From Paulinella micropora (Eukaryota > Cercozoa > Imbricatea > Euglyphida): a DNA stretch of 64,000 nucleotides. Below the pieces are notes generated by a model. It searched no databases. It was not told the DNA's origin and was given only the letters and a program-made list of their open reading frames with translations. Location of the stretch: assembly GCA_009731375.1 (NCBI GenBank), contig BJOX01000335.1, positions 367,018 to 431,017 of the forward strand, written 5' to 3'. Shown one piece after another: positions 57,328 to 64,000 of this stretch. Positions within the stretch are counted from its first letter, which is position 1. Each line of letters opens with the position of its first letter. Both the position numbers and the translations under genes were made by a program.

Positions 57328-57961
57328 TTATTATCATTATTATTGGACACCGTGATAGCCCAGTGGTCAAGTTCTACCATCTGGGCCCTGTCGCCAGTTC
57401 GATTCCCGTCGGTGCCACCAGTATTTTCATTGAACATACCGGTCCGTCTGGACCAGTATTTTCATTGAACATACCGGTCCGTCTGGAAGTGTTGGAACTG
57501 CCCTTGCGGGGGTGTCATTAGAGCTTATCGTCAATTCTTCGTACTCCCCTCACGGGTGAGACGATGGAGGCGCATGTGCAGAAATGCATCAGCCATTGAC
57601 AGAGAAGCACTATTATTATTATTATTATTATTATTATCATTATTATCATTACTATTATTGTTAGTATTATTATTATTATTATTATTATTAGAGAGGGAGA
57701 GAGAGGGAGACAGAGATACAAAGAGAAGAAGCACGAAGACCAAGGGAAACATACAGTTGCTTTTTCGGGAGAAGAAGCTGTTTTTTGCCGTTTGGGTTCT
57801 GGGGACTTCGTTAAGTGTGTGTCGTTTTTCCTCCCAGCTTTCCTCCCCCGGCCCCGGTTTTCGTGCTCGCCCTCCGCTTGTTCCTCCTTTTCCTCCTTTT
57901 CTCGCTTGCCGCCAGCCCTTGTGGAAGGCTTCTTTGGTTGAGGGACGGACTTCTTGCCCAT
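52405..57961 (-). CDS. Multi-exon zinc-ribbon protein gene, function unknown
   Basis: A minus-strand gene is inferred from splice-like boundaries. Exon 1 57961-57755 starts MGKKSVPQ, is lysine rich and has donor GTATGT. Exon 2 from 57223 begins after TTTGCAG and enters a Lys/Glu tract. Further exons are 56489-56281, 56144-55808 (with CQRC ... CCNC, C-x2-C-x10-C-x2-C) and 55731 down to the gap (C-x4-C-x10-C-x2-C). Later exons are 53620-53321 and 53254-52989, with a last frame at 52662-52405. Two zinc ribbons suggest nucleic-acid or protein binding. Exons 56489 to 55571 are repeated at 54870-53952. Exon phases agree for exons 1 and 2 but were not all verified, and an acidic alternative frame exists near 53000. 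Confidence 0.55.
53821..53865. repeat. (GA)n tract
   Basis: Pure GA dinucleotides; further GA tracts lie at 53909-53927, 54149-54183 and 54605-54637 (and again 1619 bases downstream). On the gene strand these are (TC)n tracts directly upstream of acceptor-like sites. Confidence 0.9.
53952..57179. repeat. Exact 1619-bp-period duplication across a 10-N gap
   Basis: 53952-55560 and 55571-57179 appear identical base for base wherever compared, including GA tract lengths and a 480-bp CTTTCT-type tract. The unit contains two or three exons of the zinc-ribbon gene. The 10-N gap (55561-55570) lies exactly at the joint. Microsatellites would be expected to differ between real old duplicates, so an assembly duplication is the more likely cause. 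Confidence 0.9.
55090..55560. repeat. Pyrimidine tract (CTTTCT/CTTCTC), first copy
   Basis: Hexanucleotide-like CT-rich tract. On the minus strand it would encode Lys/Glu or Arg/Glu repeats. In the second copy (56709-57190) one frame joins the upstream acceptor at 57223 and reads KEKEKEK for about 45 codons before a TAG, so part could be coding. Confidence 0.85.
57345..57611 (+). mobile_element. SINE copy 6, with 35-bp internal duplication
   Basis: Complete head, with CCAGTATTTTCATTGAACAT present twice in tandem (period 35). It ends AGAGAAGCACT and is bounded by (ATT)n at 57286-57344 and 57612-57688. It lies in the first intron of the zinc-ribbon gene, same strand as the G-alpha gene. Confidence 0.9.
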
Positions 57962-58124
57962 GATGTCGTGTGCTGATTCAAACGAACACAACACGCGACC
58001 GACCGGCCCGCAAACTTTGACGTGATACGGGTAGAAGAGGTATAGTTTCGCCTTTTCTGAATTCAAAACGGTGGCTGGATGTGACATTGTCACAACTTTA
58101 GTGACCTGCACTCATTTCACTGAC
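57962..58124. promoter_or_regulatory. Divergent intergenic region
   Basis: 163 bases separate the start codon of the zinc-ribbon gene (minus strand) from the ATG of the next gene (plus strand), so this is probably a shared promoter. It contains GTGACATTGTCAC, a member of the palindromic repeat family seen in the introns. Confidence 0.4.
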
Positions 58125-58414
58125 ATGCCGAGGTCTGGCGAGTACATGGTGCCATGTCACTGCACACAGTGCCGTGGCACACTACAACCACGCGCCACAG
58201 CTGCAAGGCACCTTGTGGCCAGACAGAGAGAGAGACAAAGGCATGGACCCCGAGAGGACGGTAAGGATCGATCATGATTGTAGGCTTTAACTGCAATATT
58301 GAAGTTTGAACTCATTATTCGTAGGAACAAGCTTGAGCAAGCTAGATGTGAACGTCGTATCAGGTTCCAACTCGACTGGCGCGGTAGGGAGTTTTGCAGA
58401 GTTTGCACTTGACG
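58125..58414 (+). CDS. 5' exons of a host gene, interrupted by viral DNA
   Basis: Exon 1 58125-58260 starts MPRSGEYMVPCHCTQCRG, with a C-x-C-x2-C cluster, followed by a basic stretch rich in arginine; the donor is GTAAGG. A possible exon 2 58325-58414 follows TTCGTAG, with donor GTAAAA, and keeps the frame. A third acceptor-like AACAG ends at 58495, where AT-rich viral sequence begins, and the frame there soon stops. The rest of the gene is therefore missing here and may lie beyond the virus. The family is not recognised. Confidence 0.45.
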
Positions 58415-58495
58415 GTAAAAGGTTTACCTGCGTCTCTGGTCTCAACCCTCACCGCGGTCGTGATATCTCTGCTTCGTTTGTGCGTTTGAAAACAG

Positions 58496-59636
58496 GAGAA
58501 TTTTGTAGATACTATAAAAGAGTTAGCACAGGCTTTAAAAAAGAGACTAGATAGTGATGGACATAAAAAATTAAATTACAAAGACAATTCAAAGTGGATT
58601 ATTGACATGATTAGAAGGTTTAATATTGATGTTGGAAATGAAAAGGAAAACGTAAAAAGAAAAGTAGCGGATTATGCTAGATATGAAGAGTATATGGGTA
58701 TTAATGAAAAAAAAGGGAATGGAGCGAAGACATTAGAAGAACTAATTGATAAGGTATTTTCAATAAAAATAATTAAAAAATATTTAGCCCGCAAAGATTG
58801 GAAACACACAAGAACAAACATGATTTTGTAAATACTCTAACTAGCAAAATGACTAAAGACCCAAATGTAGATAAACAAGTTTCAAATGATTTGAATATTG
58901 ATATTTACGAACCCACTCTCCCGTCTGCGACTATCGAGCGGTTCGTAAACATCGATGGGGCGAATAATATTGAAAAAACCATAGACGATGTTCATCAACA
59001 AGCGAGAATGAGTGAAACGAATGAGAGTGTAGTTGATAAATATCAGCCACAGCAATCAGAGCCAGATCCAGAGCCAGAGGATACAACCATACCCCTGAGC
59101 GTCGCGGAGACGCCAGAGCAACAGCAAGAGCAATCCATGCAGGAAGGAGAGGGACGGGGACTAATGACTAATGAAATAGACGACATAATGAAAAAATATG
59201 GATGGTATCTCGGAGCAATAGCCAGTGATGAAATCAACAAGTTGAAGCCAGGAAGCAGAAAGCGATACGGATTTATTATGAATTAGGACAATCACAAGCA
59301 AGCAGGGTTTCATTGGATCGCAGTATGGATAAGTCTAGATAAAGACAGGAGTGTTGAAGTGTATGACCCTTTAGCACTTTATGAGCCAACAGAAGACTTT
59401 CAACAACAAATGAAACAACTAATAGACAAAAGCCACCCCGATAGTTATTTATTAATGAAGGTTAATCAAGTAAAACAACAATCNNNNNNNNNNGCGGTTG
59501 GCATAGTATGAGATTTTTAATGGAGCGAGCGAAAGGCAACAGGTTTAAGTTTGATAGTGGATATACAGACCTAAAAGAAGAAGAAGCGGAAACATTAAAA
59601 ACACAGAACGGGTATGGTTTTGACACCTATTTGTAA
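58496..59636 (+). pseudogene. PLV adenain-type cysteine protease (broken)
   Basis: This is the maturation protease that cleaves capsid precursors. The C-terminal part has GFHWIAVW (catalytic His), VEVYDPLA (Asp) and, at the edge of a 10-N gap (59484-59493), GWHSMRFLMERA, whose preceding codon ends in GC and would be the nucleophilic Cys. The upstream frame (58496-58830) is a lysine-rich region in a different phase, so one frameshift lies near 58810. An in-frame TAG at 59284-59286 cuts the protein just before the catalytic His. The middle holds a Pro/Gln/Glu-rich linker. No ATG is seen at the left edge, and the first usable ATG is 58607. The family usually follows or precedes the capsid genes, as here. 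Confidence 0.8.
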
Positions 59637-59709
59637 ATCCACACTCCCGCTACCGCTCCCGTGTGTTTTACAAACTTCATTTTGAAAAAAAATATTTAAT
59701 AATATAACA

Positions 59710-60543
59710 ATGGACTATAAGGGAGGCCGTGCGAGTGGTATCTATTACATAAATAGCAAAAACCAAATNNNNNNNNNNTAGGATAACTGGCACAGACAGC
59801 GACTTTACACACGAAGTCAATATGAAGAGGCTAGACAATCCCACACATTGTAAAATGCTTCATATATATGTGCCGAAGTCGTATTACTCTGTGGCTTCAC
59901 CATATAATACTTTTACTCTTAGCGAAGACGGGTATGAGGCTTTAATTACGATACCTGAGGGAAACTACACAATCTACACAATGAACAATCTAAAAAATAA
60001 GTTGTCGGAGGTGCTAACCGCAGACAGCCCAAATAATTATACATATGTGGTATCTAGTAATAATACAAACATAGAACCAGAAGATGGAAAATTAACATTC
60101 AGTGTGTCAGAGAATAAAGGAATTCAACCGCGTTTTATATTTGATGATGATACCCGTATTCACGAGGTTATGGGGTTTGATAGAAATTCAACATATTTCT
60201 TCGCTAATGATTTTATTAAATCGCCGAACGTAATTATTCTAGCGAAAAGACTTTATACCTTCAATCGGACTTAGTTGGTGAAGGAGATAATCACGTGCTA
60301 CAAGAAATATACACGGCGAATGAAATTCCATTTGGAGCCATTATATACGACGGAAGTGGGTCTGAGTATGGTAAGAAATTATCAACTAGTTCAAATAATG
60401 TATATAGGTTTTATCTTACAGACGAAAACGATCAGGCTATAAATCTTAATGGTTTGGGTATCGTTATGACATTGTTTATTTACAGAGAGAGTAATTATTT
60501 TAATTTATTTACATCATTTTTCAATTTGTTAAAAACCCGTTAA
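59710..60543 (+). pseudogene. PLV penton-like minor capsid protein (broken)
   Basis: The start ATG is at 59710 after an AT-rich leader. The first part reads GGRASGIYYINSK, then a 10-N gap (59769-59778), then about 160 residues including IPEGNYTIYTMNNLKNKLSE, typical of the jelly-roll penton-like proteins of PLVs and virophages. Near 60235 the frame shifts: the expected LYLQSDLV...NHVLQEIY, the conserved C-terminal motif of this family, lies in the next phase and runs to TAA at 60541-60543. One indel therefore splits the gene. It forms the vertex capsomers in related viruses. Confidence 0.75.
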
Positions 60544-60573
60544 TTAATTTAATTTAGAATTATTTATTTTTTC

Positions 60574-60580
60574 TATAAAT
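60574..60580 (+). promoter_or_regulatory. TATA-like box upstream of MCP
   Basis: TATAAAT about 53 bases before the capsid ATG, in an AT-rich intergenic stretch of 89 bases. A promoter role is inference. Confidence 0.35.
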
Positions 60581-60632
60581 ATATTCCAGTGAATTAGTTA
60601 ATTTTCACAACTGCCAAAAAACCTAAAACAAA

Positions 60633-62123
60633 ATGCCAACTCAACACGGCGGCGAACTAGACATTTCTAGAACCGACTACATAAGTGCTTCGTATCGTTT
60701 GAATAAACTCGCCCCTCGTGAGGGTTCTGGAACATTTGAAGTCACCACTGCTGGTGGACAAAAACGAAGTTTTGACCTTATTAGCCGACCTTTTAATCTC
60801 GCTAGGTCTTATTTGAGTTTTACTTATACTATGAGAGCGGCCGGTGCTAATGTTTATTCTAGAATTTTTATGGACTGCCTTTGACAAATTAGCCAGATAC
60901 AACTTCAGACCCGTAGCGGTGTTTATCTGTGCGACCTTAACCATCTCAGAATGGTAACTAAGATGCTGTGGAAACCAGAAATGAGTTTGAAGGATTTCCT
61001 AGACCTTCCTAACCACGGGGATGCTAGTGGATATGGTTGTATGCTCCAAAAGTGTAATGCTAACGGTTTGATTAATATCAGCACTCTTGAAGCAACTAGA
61101 ACAGCCTTTCGTGCGGCGACTGATGGTGCTAACGATGTTGCCGCCTCTACTCAGGGTCTATTGCGTGAGCCAGTGATTTCTGCTCGTCGTCATGATGATG
61201 CTGCTTTGACGACTGGAGTTGGAGCACTATCCGCCGTAAATGTTAATTACAACGAGGCGAAGTATCTTGTGGGAAGTGGAGCGAATGCCGCTTTGGCCAT
61301 TAATGTTAAAATTCCTTTGGGTATGATTATTAACACTATTTTCGCACTTGATAAGACTATTATGTTTCCAGAAATATTGACGATGCGGATTGTGTGGGGT
61401 GCTACTGACAGAACCGGTTATACGGTGACGAATGGTGCGGCTACTTGTATTAGCACTGCTTATCTTGCCGCACTAAATGCTACCATGCCAATGGCTGTAT
61501 CTGCTGATGTCACCAATCTTGCCTTGTTTCTTGCAGTTGAAACGAACCCCGATGTTATTCAATCAATCCAGCAGAAGATTGCTAGCCCCGAAGGTATGAG
61601 TTTCAATATTGATTATCCCTATGTTTACAAAAATACTACACAAGCAAGCACAAGCCAAAACATTATTATGCGATTTGACAGAGGCCACGGTCGCCGTTTG
61701 AAGAAGATTTATCACTCTGTTTTTAACACAGAAGAAAGAAAGAACACAGCCTATGACAACAATAATCGTGCCGCTGCTAAGGTTGCCAATTTTTACACTA
61801 CTCTGGATGGTTCCCGCCAGCAAGAATTCAACATTGACACTGCGAGCGAAGAAGACTATATGTATTTGAAGCCAAAGGTTGAGGGTTCGGCCTTGTTGAA
61901 TAATGATGTGTATAAATACAATTGGTTCTGGGTTGATGCTTGGGATGATAATACCCGCCCGCTATGGAGCAAAGACCAAAATGAAATTAGCGGTTTAAGT
62001 CTTGATAATGAGCGACGATGGGAGTTTATTGCGACCACCGCGAATGCTGCCTACATCCACTACACCGTGGCCGTTACTCAGCGGGAGGTTCAGGTTAAGG
62101 CGAATATGATTTCCATTTCATAA
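60633..62123 (+). pseudogene. PLV major capsid protein, 496 codons with one TGA
   Basis: Forms the hexon-like capsomers of the shell (double jelly roll). It starts MPTQHGGELDISRTDYIS and ends TAA. The reading phase is constant from start to end except for a single in-frame TGA at 60882-60884, after FMDCL, with protein-like sequence (QISQIQLQTRSGVYLCDLNH) directly after it. Family-typical stretches include IIMRFDRGHGRRLKKIYH and RQQEFNID. The length fits PLV capsid proteins. The TGA is either a nonsense mutation or a sequence error; TGG is used normally for Trp elsewhere in the gene, so recoding is unlikely. Confidence 0.87.
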
Positions 62124-62194
62124 ATATCTCAAACATGTTTGAGATTATCAGCCAAAACAAAAATTTAGATTTTTTTTATATATACAAACAAACA

Positions 62195-63434
62195 ATGAAA
62201 ACTCATCAGAGAAACTTAATCGCACAAAATCCAGACGGAGAATTTATAAATGTCAGTGTTGGATATGATGGTAATATTGAAACAAATCATTTAAAAACCG
62301 CTTTTGGCGAAGCAGTAGTAGGTCAATTCACCAGTATTATAAGAAATCTTTCCATATACCATTAATACTAGGATATGGACAAAAACAGAAACAAAATCAT
62401 CTGTGTCATTTTTGAATAATATGGCTGAATTGAAAACAACTGCTGATGCTACGGCAGATGCTAGACTGGTAAGTAAAAGGAGAATAAAATATAGAACTGG
62501 AATGGGTGTCCTAGCCCGCTTTACTGCTCTATGGACAACGGATGATACAAAAGATTACTATTCATATATTGGAATTGGAAATGATCTCGTTGATGGATTT
62601 TATTTTTACAAAAATCAAGCAGGAATGAATATTGCACATATTAAAGGAGGTGTCGCAAATTATATTGACCAAGTAGACTGGGACGACCCTTGCGATGGAA
62701 ATTATGCTATGCCTGACTTAGACTGGAGCAGAGGAAATGTATTTCAAATTCAATTTCAGTATCTTGGGTTTGGTGCTATTAAGTTTTATATTGAAAATCC
62801 CATAACAGGATTATTTCAATTAGTTCATATGATTGAGTATGCGAATGCTAATACTGGTGTAAGCATGCAAAATACAACATTACCTTTTACAGCAGTAATG
62901 AGAAATGATGCAGCGACTGGAATACAAACTCTTAAAACAGCGAGTGCGAGTTTATTCATTGAGGGAACTAATACGATAAACACAAGTATAACAAACGAAG
63001 TGGAAGGAAGTAAAGCATCAAACACCACTGAAAGTCCTATTATTAGTATAATAAACAAAGCGGTATTTGATGCGGGCGATGCTAATTTAACAAATTATTC
63101 AAATGTTTATCCAACTTTGATAAGTATTACAAATGAAGATACTAAGTCGAATGTTGTCAGAATGGTATTAAATGAAACACTAACTGGAGCAGGTTTTGCA
63201 GATGTTGATTCTAAGTATTCAATTGTAGATACTGACACAAAGGCGAGTGCTATCGCAAACGGAACAACAATTTTTAAACTATATGTAAATAGTGCTTCAA
63301 CTCAACAAATCAATCTTAGAAGTTATGATATATACCTATCGCCGAGTGATGTATTAACTTTTACGCAGAAGTCTGTCTCTGCTGGTGGAGGAGGAAATGT
63401 CAATATTATCGCTAACTTCGTAGAAGACCATTGA
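62195..63434 (+). pseudogene. PLV virion-fibre-like protein (broken)
   Basis: The first frame starts at ATG 62195 and runs to 62365. The next (from about 62345 in another phase, to TGA at 63432-63434) starts with TINTRIWTKTETKSSVSF and continues with SKRRIKYRTGMGVLARFTAL and YIGIGNDLVDGFYFYKNQAG. This order, a beta-rich start and an RY/K-x-G-G-ALARFTA-GIGD-GF pattern, recurs in surface or fibre-like proteins of large algal viruses and PLVs. One frameshift near 62350 divides it. A role in host attachment is inference. The C-terminal 150 residues are Thr/Asn/Ser rich, as in fibre shafts. Confidence 0.6.
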
Positions 63435-63492
63435 TGTGGATGGATGGACGGAGTATTTTTATATTAAATATAAACTCCAACCATTATATAAA

Positions 63493-64000
63493 ATGAACTA
63501 CAACAAATATCAGAATGGAAAAATCTACAAACTTATCTGTAATAAAACAGGTGAGGTGTATATCGGAAGCACGATTAAAATATTAGAGCAGAGAGTTAAA
63601 TCTCACACATACAATTTTAATCAGTATAAACGAGGTGAGACAAATTACACTTATTCGTTTTCAATTATAGAAAAGAACGACTATAGGATTGAATTGATTG
63701 AGGCTTTCCCTTGTGATAGGCACCTTGAATTAGAACAGAGAAAATGATACTGGATAAGACATACAAAGTGTATAAACGATAATTTTAAAACTGGTATCAC
63801 AGTCCCATGTAATCAGAACAAAAAAGAATACAATAGACAGTACAAAGAAATTCATAAGGAGAGATTGAGAGCCCATAATCTAAAAAAAGTTGAATGCCCT
63901 TGTGGAAGACGAATTGTTCATTCACACAGAAAAAGACATAAACATTCTACATATCATTTAAAATGGGTTATAAGATGTCATAATGAACTAAATCATTTGT
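63493..64000 (+). pseudogene. PLV GIY-YIG endonuclease (one TGA, runs off window)
   Basis: Near the start the protein has KIYKLICNKTGEVYIGST, a GIY-YIG nuclease core in which the first motif reads KIY and the second YIG, followed by the conserved arginine-bearing helix (LEQRVKSH). The frame meets TGA at 63745-63747 where the family has a basic residue before YWI, then continues open in the same phase to the window end. It reads through a C-x-C...H zinc cluster (CPCGRRIVHSHRKRHKHS) of the type often attached to viral GIY-YIG proteins. The stop could come from a CGA to TGA change. The 3' end is outside the window. Confidence 0.8.

Larger units (their letters stand above)
58490..64000 (+). mobile_element. 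Endogenous polinton-like virus segment
   Basis: From about 58,490 the DNA becomes AT-rich and gene-dense on one strand: protease, penton-like minor capsid, major capsid, fibre-like protein and GIY-YIG nuclease, in that order. The protease-capsid cluster is the core of PLVs and virophages (Preplasmiviricota). No packaging ATPase, polymerase, primase or integrase is inside the window, and it may continue beyond 64,000. The left end starts inside an open frame and shows no terminal inverted repeat, so it is truncated. Two 10-N gaps interrupt it. Confidence 0.85.

Noticed and set aside
55024-57437. Long frames of Arg/Glu, Lys/Glu, Ser/Leu or Phe/Leu
   Set aside because: Translations of CT/GA tracts in all phases. 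Only the short Lys/Glu stretch joined to the acceptor at 57223 has any support.
60882-63747. TGA read as a sense codon (alternative genetic code)
   Set aside because: TGG is used for Trp in the same genes, terminal stops in the window include TGA, TAG and TAA, and one lesion is TAG. Simple decay or sequence error explains it better.

Overview
This window is eukaryotic nuclear DNA. It has a heterotrimeric G-protein alpha gene with GT-AG introns, further spliced-looking host genes, long microsatellites, several LTR retrotransposons, tRNA-derived SINEs and a MITE family. The lineage cannot be fixed from the sequence. A G-alpha gene together with an integrated polinton-like virus (PLV) fits a unicellular protist, either algal or a non-animal opisthokont relative, but that is inference. 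Runs of N and short poly-G and poly-C tracts mark a scaffolded draft assembly.

Layout. 1-3800: almost continuous microsatellites with two weak minus-strand gene fragments. 3855-5816: five-exon G-alpha gene on the plus strand, then CT and CTAT arrays. 6752-7022: a 271-bp MITE with TA target duplication. 7296-19878: an almost intact Ty3/gypsy element on the minus strand (gag, one in-frame TGA, pol), whose 3' LTR is split by about 2 kb of foreign sequence. 20044-31471: a second, broken copy of the same family on the plus strand, head to head with the first and inserted (TSD ACAT) into a second copy of the MITE. 32310-36372 and probably 44790-50640: a degenerate minus-strand Ty3-like element, interrupted by a Ty1/copia-like element at 36373-44789 with 506-bp LTRs that carries a MYND zinc-finger domain. 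50640-51882: a cluster of SINE copies in (ATT)n tracts with gaps. 52405-57961: a multi-exon minus-strand gene encoding zinc-ribbon modules, part of which (1619 bp) is present twice across a 10-N gap. 58125-58414: first exons of a divergent host gene. From about 58490 to the window end: an AT-rich PLV segment.

The PLV segment holds an adenain-type cysteine protease, a penton-like minor capsid protein, a double-jelly-roll major capsid protein, a virion-fibre-like protein and a GIY-YIG endonuclease, all on the plus strand. Protease, minor capsid and major capsid are the morphogenesis module typical of PLVs and virophages. All five reading frames carry one or two single lesions (three in-frame stops, three frameshifts), so the copy looks like a decaying endogenous virus unless these are assembly errors. 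Its left end is cut inside an open reading frame, next to host exon-like sequence.

Transposons explain most of the rest. A recurrent SINE of about 232 bp has an RNA polymerase III type A/B-box head and is always found in (ATT)n/(AAT)n microsatellites. Comparing the two gypsy copies gives an apparent filled and empty site for it. Insertion order can be read from nesting: MITE, then plus-strand gypsy, then SINE; and minus-strand Ty3-like element, then copia.
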